Positions 45,430 to 55,214 of a DNA stretch of 60,000 nucleotides are shown here, one piece after another. The number at the start of each line of letters is the position of its first letter. Position 1 is the stretch's first letter. The DNA comes from Adiantum capillus-veneris. Lineage: Eukaryota; Streptophyta; Polypodiopsida; Polypodiales; Pteridaceae. The notes under the pieces are model-generated. The model saw only the letters and a program-made list of their open reading frames with translations. It was not told the origin of the DNA and did not search any database. Location of the stretch: the NCBI GenBank assembly GCA_014529385.2, contig CM043962.1, forward strand, positions 128,039,470 to 128,099,469, written 5' to 3'. The position numbers and the translations under genes were made by a program.

Positions 45430-46525
45430 CTTGAAGTTCATTTCTTATTCGCACGTTGTAAAAGATCCTCTTGAGCATGCACTCATATCTTGCATGCCAT
45501 GGATGACACATAGCCTCCACAACCCGCTCTTGAAAACCCCAATCTCTGCAACCATCAAATACGAAGGATCAAACAACCATACGTCATATCTTCAACCTTC
45601 TAGTCATGCCACCCTCACACCTTTGTGAGATCCACCCCCCTGTTTCTTGTCCACGAATGAAAGGAAGAGCGGAGGATCAAAGAAGTCCCTCCAAAGTAGA
45701 ATATTGGGGCCCTCTTCTTAATGTGAATGTACCGCATGTTGACACACAGTTGCAGCTCAAGATACTGTGCAGGTTATATTGCACAAGTTTGGCCCACACA
45801 TAAAGCAAAAGGTTAGGAAGGTCAAACCAGGTGAACTTACATCAAAAGTACAAGATGACAAGCAAACCAAGAGAACTGAGAAGAAGCAGATGAAAGAGGA
45901 GGTAGAGAAAGAAGCCCTAAAGAAAACAAAGGAGGAGCAACAACAAAGGGACCAGGATGCATGGGCAAGGGCAAAGGCCAAGAGAGACCACCCTGCCAAT
46001 TTACAAGCAAGAGCAGAGGTGGAGAAGAACGCGGCAAAGGAAAAAGCACAAGCTACCCATCAAGATGCTGATGGGAGCTTAAAAAATCACCAAGCTTCCA
46101 CAACACGCAAAGGAATGTGCAAAGAAGAAAAAAGGCAAGTTGACGTTTGAATAGTAGTAGGAACAAGAGGACACGAGGAAAATTTACAAAAATGACATTC
46201 CTCAATGGGCTCAGTAGCCAGCTCCACCATTACCAACCGGCAACACAAAAGAAACGAAGATAGAGGCTGAAAAGAGTGGCTCTTGAAGAGACTGGAAAAT
46301 ATCAATAGAGCAAATTGAGCCTAAACCGGCCTTCTCTTGAGTGGCGAGGTAAACAATGGAAGAGTGCATGTCCTAATGGCCTTATAGGATGCTTCAAAAG
46401 ATATATAATTAGTATCTCTATTCTAGAGTGGCATGTCCTATATGGTGCATGTTAAGAGATTCACTCTAAAGAACATTGATTTACATCTTGCCATCAATTT
46501 AAGAAACAAGGATTGACTTTTTAAA
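45430..46525 (+). pseudogene. Coiled-coil/histone H3 fusion relic, copy 2
   Basis: It is homologous to 41062-42290 along its length: the upstream TTCATTTCTTATT-GCAC and CATGCACTCATATCTTGCA, the coiled coil (open 45767-46150, with KQTKRTEKKQMKEEVEKEAL and HPANLQARAEVEKNAAKE), then TFLNG...PATQKKRR. H3-like segments VALEETGKYQ, AFS, ALxDASKDIxLVSLFxSGMS and YMVHVKRFTLKNIDLHLAIN follow in order with stops. It is more decayed than copy 1 but keeps a sense codon where copy 1 has a stop after HAK (here HVKR). Copies 1 and 2 are well diverged, so duplication is old or the two represent separate insertions. Confidence 0.65.
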
Positions 46526-46716
46526 AATTAGAATCTTCCCTTTTAACCACTCTTTTGAGACATGTAAACTTTTCATATAATATCAATGACTCTGTTTCTC
46601 TCACTTGTTGCAATTGTACAATTGTTTCTTTAAAATTGTGAATTATTGATAATGTACATTTCAAATTGTTGAATTTAAGCGATGAAGTGTGGTGTACATT
46701 ATTTTTGTCCATGCCT

Positions 46717-47155
46717 GACGGCAATGGCTGCCAAAGAAACTCCCAACTAAAAGGTCATAGTCTGGGTATCGGTGAATGATTGTCAAGCACTTTTTCTTCA
46801 AAACAATCCCCCACTAGGGGATGCCCAAGCAAAGTGTAAGGGGGGTCGAGGGTGCACCGTGGTGCCCGGCACTATAAAATTGCCTCTTGTGTATCATTCC
46901 ACATAGGCACTTTTTTTACCCCACCCAACCCCACCAAGTGTGCCACGGGGGACCAAGCAAAACTGTCTCTTATGCATCATGGTACACAAGGGATTTTTTT
47001 TTCCCTATTGGGCATCGCAGCACACTATCAGCCCCCTTTATGCTCCGCCCGCCTATCCCCCTCACCCTGTTTGAAAAATTGTCCATTGACGATCGCCCAC
47101 TAGCACACAAATTGTGACCTTGTGGTCGGGAGTTTCTTTGGAAGCCATTGCGGTC
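46717..47155. mobile_element. Possible MITE with about 45-bp imperfect terminal inverted repeats
   Basis: The left end GACGGCAATGGCTGCCAAAG continues AAACTCCCAACTAAAAGGTCA. The reverse complement of the right end reads GACCGCAATGGCTTCCAAAG and AAACTCCCGACCACAAGGTCA. The 439-bp element has no coding capacity, and no clear target duplication is seen. The interior holds two runs, TTTTTTTACCCC and TTTTTTTTCCCTATT, in a GC-richer context. It lies between H3 copy 2 and Y copy 2. Confidence 0.65.
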
Positions 47156-47426
47156 GTTGGAATCAATGTTTTACAAAGAGAATGGATAGAGTAAGAGATA
47201 TACAATACAAAAGATAATTCAAAAGACCGATTTTATTTCTATTGTCTCTAATTTTATCTCTAATTTTCTATAATGGAGTGTTTTTCTTTTTGCAAATTAC
47301 ATCAATTTGGTACTACGGGACAAATAGCAGGCCTCATGCCAAGAGTTTTTATAACAGCATTAGGGTTTTTTACCCTTGAACTAAAGCTTAGGAAGCAATG
47401 CGATGGGATTGACCCAAGGTGCCTGC

Positions 47427-48760
47427 CTACAAAGGCATATAAAGGGGATACAAAGCAGCCTCGCGATCCACTAGTATACATTTGTTGGCATTAAGAGTGA
47501 GGGAGTCTTTGCTAAGGATAGCACTCAATGCCTTGCCCTTGAGTAGCTTCACACAACCGTGCTTAGAGAATTCTGTGTGAGAAACTTGAGTGGATGGTCC
47601 CAAGTGGCTCAAATAGTGCCACAACAAGCTATCCTTGTCAATGGGCACACTGCAAGCGCCTCTAGTTTGCATAGCAAACTTTTCAACATGGTATATAGTC
47701 TACAAGATCCCTCTAATTGTAAGAAAATCATAGAAAATTGTTTAGGTCTAAGAATGTTTTACCATAATATCCTCATCCATTTCCTCAAGAGATTTCCTTG
47801 TAAGGTTGATGCTAAAACAATCACCTCCATCCATTGAAACTAGTGGTTTATGTGGGTTAGAAGAGCTTTGGCACAGTCTCATGGAAGGAAGAGCATGGTT
47901 TATTTCCACTAGGGTGATTACCATTGTTTGCACCAAATTTTGCTCACTTTCATTGGGTAGGTAATAGGAGAGTCTTGACAAGAGACTTTGGTCTTCAAAG
48001 TTGATTTCAAATTGTGTATGTGCTTCCTCCTTTCCACCTGGATCCTTCATGCCCGCATAGATAGTGAGCACCTAGAGCGACTCATCCTCTCTGATTCCAA
48101 GTGTCTTTGCAATGTTTTTAAGGGAAATAAATCGATGATCCTCCACCACCACTGCATGCAAATTGATTACCTCCAACACTTCATCTCCCTCTATCATCCA
48201 AACTTCCTCCTTTTCATAGTTGGGCGAGTCTTGTAAGAGGACGAGGGCCATGGATGCTTCTATCTGCTTATTAACCTCTTTGACATCTTCATTTGCCTCC
48301 TCCATAATTGTTGAAGGTCCTTTTTTCTAGCCTTTTCTTTTGATTTTACCTTGTCTATGCCCTCAAGCACAAACAAAGCCAAAACCATGTCCCAAGCTAT
48401 GAATTGGGTGCCTATACACCCCATGCCCAATTCTATGAGGTCATCCTCATCCTTACCTTTTAGTCTCATTCATTGAGCCCTTTGAAAAATCTCAAAAGAT
48501 GAAAGAAAAAGTTCTTGTCGGTCCCATAGAGGTGTTTGAGGAAATCCATCAATAACCACACCATGTTGAATCCCTCAAACATAATTTCCTATTCATCCAT
48601 GTGCTCCTCCATGTAGTCAAGAATGCTTTGGAAGGCCTTTGCATGAAAGTTGGTTGTGGCATGCATGTTGATAGAGCCCTCAAAGATAGACATAAGTTCA
48701 TGTGCTAGATCTGCAAGGCCAACCTTTTTGAACTATGTCAAGAGTGTATCACATGATGTT
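47427..48760 (-). pseudogene. Unknown gene Y relic, copy 2
   Basis: On the minus strand, from 48720 downward, it matches Y copy 1: SIFEGSINMHATTNFHAKAF, then DFLKHLYGTDKNFF, then KDEDDLIELGMGCIGTQFIA. It continues further than copy 1 with EVWMIEGDEVLEVINLHAVV, EDHRFISLKNIAKTLGIRED, NFEDQSLLSRLSYYLPNESE and, after stops, SIPIDKD-like and LLKGKALSAILSKDSLTLN. Several stops and shifts break it. Its upstream part was cut off by the LTR element inserted at 48763. Function unknown. Confidence 0.45.
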
Positions 48761-48762
48761 GA

Positions 48763-49216
48763 TGCTAGCAGCTGGACCAGACAGGCACCCTCTTAATTTC
48801 CCACTTCTTCATAAAGTCGCCAATTTTGTAGTCCCTTTTTTTTTTTTGAGAAAGCTTTGTAAATATGAGGAACTCTGACTTTAGCCAAGAGATCTTTGAG
48901 CCAATTTTTGTAAAATCAAAGTTGTAAAGTCTAATTCTGAGTTTGAGCCTTGCACGTCAGCCACCACTGGCCAAAAGAAGCCCTATATATAAAGCCTAAT
49001 TTTGTAGTGAACATTATCATCATTATCAAAGGTTTTGGGAGTTTGAAGCACACGACTAAGAGCGGGTACTCTCATGCGACTTGTAATCCATTTTTCGTGA
49101 GCTCTGGTAATTGTTTCCAACAATTGCATTATGTTCCTTGTCTATTGCTCTTTAATCTAAGTGTAAACATTCTCAATTTAGTTGTCATTTGTGACAACCT
49201 GTCTACAAGCTAAATT
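48763..49216 (+). repeat. Small LTR element, 5' LTR
   Basis: It shares with the right copy GGAACTCT, TTTTAGCCAAGAGATCT-type, GTAAAGTCTAATTCTGAG, GGCCAAAAGAAGCCCTA and CATTATCATCATTATCAAAG. It contains an extra T-run stretch near 48838. The inner edge was placed where similarity ends (AAGCTAAATTTG). Confidence 0.75.
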
Positions 49217-49573
49217 TGTGATGAAAATCTTGAAAAAACATCTTAGAACCAATATTAGGGAAGGCCTAGAGTTGATTCCCAAGTGGAATCCAACCTAAAG
49301 AAAAAGATCAACAGGAGTCTCAAAAGAAGGATGCAAGCCAAGATTAGACTTCTTTGGAATGAAAATAACTTGAGGAAAAGCAAGTTGACCAAGAAAAAGA
49401 GGAATCTGGAAAGATAAAACAGTCTCAACCAAAAGAACGAGATGAAGGCAAAGCCAAAGAGCAACAAGAAAAGAAAGAGCCGGAGGCTGGGACTTCACAA
49501 CAATGAAACACTCAAGACCGAGGCCCAATATCACCGCACACTAGAGCAGTAATCAAGGATGGTAACCGGCTCA

Positions 49574-50020
49574 TCAGAGAATTTGATCTAGAGCATCATC
49601 CTTCATAGCATCTTCCTTATTTTCTTGCATCTCAAAACCAATCATAAGAGACATGAAACCATCCACCATATCAATCTTCTCAAGGGATGCATGCTCTTCA
49701 TTTGTATGCTCAACATCATTACAAATATCCTCTACCTCATCAAACAATCCGAATGAGGATACATAACCTTCATGCGACACCATCTTATTCATATAAATGG
49801 GAATTTGATCATCATCCACATGCACATCATTAGAAGAGGCATGAGAAACCAATGCATCAAGCGTAGCACAAGCACTCTCATCAGTAGTAGTGACAACCAT
49901 GGGTACTTCATCAAATAGACCATATGTACATACAAACTCATCATCCACAAAATATGCACCAAATAGACCATATGTACATACAAACTCATCATCCACAACA
50001 TATGCCATGATGATAATCAC
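49574..50020 (-). other. Open frame inside the small LTR element, function unknown
   Basis: 148 codons, open on the minus strand, against the direction of the element. It is acidic (Asp and Glu) and holds a tandem peptide repeat, VDDEFVCTYGLF, twice near its start, encoded by a 48-bp repeat (about 49905-50000). There is no known motif. An uninterrupted acidic frame in a decayed region is notable, but chance or a former host-gene fragment are both possible. Confidence 0.3.
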
Positions 50021-50446
50021 CTACATCACCACATTTGGGGACATCGAAGCATTAGAGAACCCATGGCAAGTATTCCTTGAAGGAACCAAAGGCATTGCTT
50101 GACAGAGGTTCCCATATACAATATCATCATGGGAATGTATGCTAGAGCCATGTTCTTGCCCTCGCATTACCTACAAATATTTGAGGAGGTGTTCATGACA
50201 GGATTTTTTGAGATGGACTAAACCGTTTTTAATATGCTGATGAAGGATCTACCAGCTCGACATATTGCATATTAGAGTGTAATAATGAACAGCCAGGGTA
50301 GAGAAATTCAAAACCATCCAAGACCCTTGAGGAGAAGTGCACCTTTGAGTACTAAAGACGAAGTGTAATTCGCACTAAAGTCCAAGTGCCGATCAAGTTG
50401 AAGACAAAACTTGCACGAGGACATGCAACAGCTAGGAAGGGGGGAA

Positions 50447-50861
50447 TGTTAGCAGTTGGACCAGACGGGCATCCTTTTAGTCAGCCACCTCTTATGAGGA
50501 ACTCTAATTTTAGCCAAGAGATCTGTGAGCCAATTTTTGTAAAATCTGAGTTGTAAAGTCTAATTCTGAGTTTGAGCCTAGTAAGTCTGCCATTGGCCAA
50601 AAGAAGCCCTAGGTATAAAGCCTAACTTTGTAAGTTTGAACATTATCATCATTATCAAAGGTTTTGGAGAGTTTGAAGCACAAGACTGAGAGCGGCTACT
50701 CGTATGCAACTTGTAATCCATTTTTCTTGAGCTCTGGTAATCCAAGTTTATTTTTTACAATTGCATTGCCTTCCTTGTCTACTACTCTTTAATTGAAGTG
50801 TAATCATTCTCAATTTTTTTGTGGTTCACGACGACCTATTTGCAAGCTAAATTTGTTGTTT
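50447..50861 (+). repeat. Small LTR element, 3' LTR
   Basis: Partner of 48763-49216; it starts TGTTAGCAGTTGG directly after the purine tract. Confidence 0.75.
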
Positions 50862-51490
50862 GAGTACCTTAATGGTCTTTTTTTTATGTTTCGACCATAG
50901 GAGAGTGTTCCTAAACTACATGGAAACCTTTTGGATTATTCTGTTGCACTTTTCATGACCTTGATCATGATGGATCGTGATTTTGGTACCTTTTTGGATT
51001 GCGACCATACTTGGTAGGATAGTGCATTTGGGTGTCTTAGACCTCCTCCCAAAGTTTTGTTGCATTTGGACTTTGTTTGAGTGCCAAAACGGCATGAAGA
51101 TAGAGAGAGGTGAGACAAGACATACCCAGATTTCCTGAGTGGAGAGTGATAGATTTGTTAGTGCTAGAGATAGCTTCGTTTTGTAGGTTCACTTCTTAAG
51201 GTTGACACCCTCAAAGAGTCTCTGGGACCCATCCAAGTCGCTTCCCTTCAGTATTGACAGTATGTTAGTGCCAGACAGTTATGTTGCATACGTCTGATCA
51301 CGGTGACCCACTAACATTCGCATGGGTTCATGCACGAGGAAGATATGAAGAGAGCTTAGAGTGAGAGGTTTAATTTTTTCCAACAATAAGAAGCTTAAGA
51401 AGTTAGATTGAGTGCATTCAAATTTGTGTGTGCCTATGCCTACCAAATCACTAGGTGGTGCTACATACTTTATCTAATGCGACTCACCTT
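50862..51490. other. Spacer, nothing recognised
   Basis: No coding or repeat structure is supported between the small LTR element and the next copia relic. Confidence 0.4.
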
Positions 51491-54450
51491 AGTCCACAAA
51501 AAAGGGAATCACACCCAAAGTTTTTCAAAAAGCTTCAAGATTCTCATGTGTTAGAGGCAATGTCTTAATGACATATCCACAAGGTTGTCATATGTCAGCA
51601 CATAAGCCAAGTTGATCTCTCTAGCTATGAATATCTCCCTTACATAGTGATAATGTACCTCAATGTGCTTTGTGGGAGCATGAAAGATTGGGTTTCACAC
51701 AATTTCCAATATGCTCTGATGGCTGTCAGTGTAGATGAGAGTTTCAAATTCTTGTCCAACTCTCAAATCAACCATAAGGCATCTAGGCCACACACACTCA
51801 ACCATAGCTATATGTACTTAGCCTCACAGCTAGAGGTGGACACATTAGGTTGCTTCTTGCTCAACCAAGATATGCAAGAACTATCGAGCATGAAAAAAAA
51901 ACCACTCATGGACACTTGTGTGTCATAGCAACCAACCCAATTTGAGTCAAAAATAGTGGTGGTAATGATGCCCCCTTGGGATAAAATAGCCCAAGATGTA
52001 GAGTGCCACTCAACTAGCAAAAGATCCTCTTAATTGTTTGCCTAATGCTTAGAGGATAGGCTATGCATAAATATTCTCACTTGCAACATTGCAAACTAAA
52101 TATCTTGCCTTCTTGTAATGCATACATAATTGAGGCGACCACTAGCTGTCCGATAAAGGGTAACATCTTTAGAATCTCCAGCATCATGTCGACCTGCCTC
52201 CATAATATCCTCATCACATGACTACTTAAATTGAATGCCCAAATAGTCATACGACGGGTAGGAGCAAAATTTTCTTCATAATCAATGCCCTTTTGCTAAG
52301 CATAACCTTTTACAACAAGCCTTTCTTCATAACAATCAATACTATCATCCGGCTTGTGTTTTATTTTATAACCCACTTTGTACCAATGGCCTTCTTTCTA
52401 GGAGGCAAGTAGTCATATAAAGAGCAAGTATCATTCTTCAGAAGCATATTCATCTTGCATAGCAGCCATCCAATTCTCTAAATTTTGTGCTTTAACATAT
52501 ATAAGAGGTTTAACTTCATTACACATACTTGACATAGCCAAAGCATAACAATCTGATGCACAAGGAGCATGATGAGAACTCAAACAAGCACGACAAAACA
52601 AAGATGCATCCAATTTAATGTCCCGTAAAGTATGCACTAGCCATTTTGACATACCTATAGCTTCCTCATTTTCAGCCCTATCCTCATCAAGTGCATCATT
52701 TACATTTGCAACAAAAAAAAAAAAAAATTGTGTTGTGCTATCACTTGAAACCTGGGTAAACTAAATATTTTCCTGATTTGGAAGTACATTTGTATTTCCA
52801 CCATTGAAAAGAGGCAACAAGGTATCAAAAATATCATGTGAGTTAACACATGTCTCTTTAGTACATGAAACAAGGATTGAACTGCATCTTGCACAAAAAC
52901 AACATCTCAAGAAATCAAGAAAAATTTTGAGTACGTATGATATAACATGTAACCCTTGCTTTCTGTATGTATGATATAACATGTAACCCAACAAAGGTAC
53001 GTTTGACAGCTTTATCATCCAATTTCTTGCATTGTTGTGGTGACACTAGAGCATAAGCTAAGCAAACAAAAACATCCAAGTGACTTATAGATGGATTCGT
53101 ATCATGCCATGCCTCATATGGAGTCATATACTGCAAATCTTTGGTGGGACACCTACTATTAAGTATGTAGGTAGCAAACATAATAGATTTTAGCCAAACA
53201 GCATGTGGCAAAGTTTGGATTTTTATCATCCATCATGCCATCTCCATAAGTGACTTATTTTGCCTTTTAGCAACACCATTTTGTTGAGGCATATATGGAA
53301 CTATACATTCGTGTTTTATCCCATGACCATCTAGAAATGCGTCAAATTCTTTTGACATACACTTCCTCCTAGATCAAAACAGAGGGTGCCCACAGTACAA
53401 GCGGATCCATTTTCAATCATCAGTAAAAAAAAATTGAAGCACATGAATACTTTGGACTTAGCCTCAAACGTATACACCCATGTACACCATGAGTAATCAT
53501 CAATGAAAATCACAAAGTAAAACTTTTTACTAAAAGAAGGTGTGTGCATCGAGTCGACAACATCATTGTGAACAAGCTGCAACTTCTGAGTAGCCCACAC
53601 CGAACCATCTAATTTTTAAAACTTAGAACGCTACATTTTTCCCAAAATATAGCCGTCACAAACATGCTTAGATGGTGCCTCCAAAGAAGGCACTGAGGCA
53701 ACCATATCAACTTTTGCAAATAATCAAACTAGCAAAGTCAAAATTTCCAAAACGTGCATGCCTTAGTTTAGCATTTGAAACAGCTTCAAAATCTGTAACT
53801 GCATTTGCAAAGTTATCCAAACACTTGTCATAAGAATTGAGCTTGTATAACCCACGAGACAAGGTACCTAATACCACAATAGTATCACCTAAAGTAAGAT
53901 CGTGAACAATGTATCTTTCATCCACAAACTTTACAACAAGTCCAAGTCTTGCTAATGGAAAAGAAACAACAGATTCTTCTTGATTCCATGAACAAAAAGT
54001 ACACTAAAAAGTGTGAAGGAACTCCCATTAACTACAGTGAGTATAATCTTCCCAACTCCCTAAACTTGATAAGAGGTATTGTTGCCACAAGTGATAGTAT
54101 TCCCATTAGGGACAACATCGATAGAAGTGAACAAGTCACGTTGAGATGTAATGTGCTCTATAGCACCACTATAATAGCAAACTAACCAATCCATCAAACT
54201 TAACAGCATTGTCATTGCCCTATGCAACAAGCCTCAAAATTGAAGCAAAAAATTTGATACAAATCTGGGAATGCATCCAAGACTGTCCGCACAAGTGAAT
54301 GGTCAGAAATGACTTCATCATAGTAATAAGTTGCTCATTAATATCTTTAATTTTAGCAATGCTACCAATTATTGGAGTTGGGATTGTAGGAATGCGAGAG
54401 GAATGTGCACACAGCTTGGAGATGGAGAAGAAGTTCAAGGCACACAAAAT
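51490..54450 (-). pseudogene. Copia gag-pol relic
   Basis: Segments with open frames include RNase H (51808-52020), the RT entry LVVKGYA...QKGIDYEENFAPT (about 52250-52330), KWLVHTLRDIKLDASLF (about 52640), integrase (52915-53600) and pre-integrase zinc-region sequence (53707-53925). Comparison with element 1 shows CAA (Gln) at 54331-54333 where element 1 has its first TAG, and TAG at 52222-52224 at the same place as element 1's second TAG. Confidence 0.8.
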
Positions 54451-54618
54451 GAGAGTGTGTTACTAACTCGTTCCTAAGTGTATGAATACAAGATGAGATA
54501 GTCCCAGAGTGATGGACGTATATACAAAGCACGATAAAAAAAACCTACTAGAGAGGGAAAGAGTGCCCTGGTGGTCCTAAGTGTGTTCATGCACATCACT
54601 ACCATATACATGGCAACA
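54371..54618 (-). repeat. Copia relic 5' LTR
   Basis: It matches the LTRs of copia element 1 in order: CACACAGCTTGGAG, TTCAAGGCACACAA, GAGAGTGTGTTACT, AGAGTGATGG-CGTATATACAA, GCCCTGG-GGTCCTA and ATGGCAACA. It has small insertions and is joined directly to gag without the primer site. Confidence 0.85.
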
Positions 54619-54713
54619 ATCTACAAGCAAGATTTGCGGATCAAAGATAACCTGGTTGATCAACAACCCCCTTAGAGGTGTTCATGTTGGGGATGCTAAA
54701 ATGGAGTTGATGA

Positions 54714-54741
54714 CACTATAAGAGGAAAACACTATAAGAGG
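54714..54741 (+). repeat. Doubled CACTA terminal repeat
   Basis: CACTATAAGAGG occurs twice with AAAA between. A doubled terminus suggests either a terminal duplication or insertion next to another CACTA end. Confidence 0.75.
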
Positions 54742-54804
54742 AGCTGTCGAAAACCGCCAACATTGCCGCGGAAAACAAAGGAAAAAGGAGAGAAAAATTT
54801 GTGT

Positions 54805-54935
54805 GGGCGGAAATAACCGCGGCTATGAACGCGGTAGTGGTTTGTCAGCAATAAGCGCGGTAATAGTCGCGGCAATATACCCGCTGCTATTACCGCGACC
54901 TTTGCCGCTGCTATTACCGCGTATATTACCGCTAA
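54805..54935. repeat. CACTA subterminal repeats
   Basis: At least six copies of a GCGGTAAT-like word in both orientations (AACCGCGG, AACGCGGTAGT, AAGCGCGGTAAT, TATTACCGCGACC, TATTACCGCGTAT, ATTACCGCTAA). Such clusters near the ends are typical binding arrays for TNPA-like proteins. Confidence 0.7.
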
Positions 54936-54949
54936 ATTCCAGTTCAAAG

Positions 54950-55005
54950 ATAAAGGTGCTCATTTGGGCCACCCAAATTTGGGTGGCCCAAATGAGCACC
55001 TTTAT
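54950..55005. repeat. 56-bp perfect palindrome
   Basis: Two 28-bp arms without a loop (ATAAAGGTGCTCATTTGGGC...CACCTTTAT). It sits between the subterminal repeats and the 3' end of the CACTA gene. It can extrude a cruciform or, in RNA, form a hairpin. Confidence 0.95.
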
Positions 55006-55214
55006 TTTTGACCTGCATAGAAACAATAAGACATCAATTGTTTTTTGGAAAAGCATAAAAAATACCAAAGAACTGAAATTGAATTTACTTTACCTTGACA
55101 ATTAAAAATGTAGAAGATCAACTATTTAAAAACATTACAATAAAATTTAAATAGTTGTATATACATTGTGCCACATTGGGACTTTACGAAAGTTTTGACA
55201 ATACATTTTTTTAT

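Larger units (their letters stand above)
48763..50861 (+). mobile_element. Small non-autonomous LTR retroelement (about 2.1 kb)
   Basis: Two similar direct repeats of 410-455 bp (about 48763-49216 and 50447-50861) start TGCTAGCAGCTGGACCAG and TGTTAGCAGTTGGACCAG. A purine tract AGGAAGGGGGGAA (50434-50446) precedes the right one. The flanks GTTGA (48758-48762) and GTTGT (after 50861) fit a 5-bp target duplication with one change. The 1.2-kb interior has no gag or pol, so it would need enzymes from another element. It sits inside Y copy 2. Confidence 0.75.
51490..54618 (-). mobile_element. Degraded copia element related to element 1 (one LTR only)
   Basis: It is collinear with copia element 1 on the minus strand: RNase H at the left (SMSGFFFMLDSSCISWLSKK), integrase (FIDDYSWCTWVYTF, TPYEAWHDTNPS) and gag remains (AKIKDINEQLITM) at the right, then an LTR at about 54371-54618. 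Two deletions are clear: the RT core with YVDD (ENFAPTRRMT joins directly to LGIQFK, about 52245) and the gag start with primer site. Many stops and shifts are present. No left LTR is visible near 51490. Confidence 0.85.
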
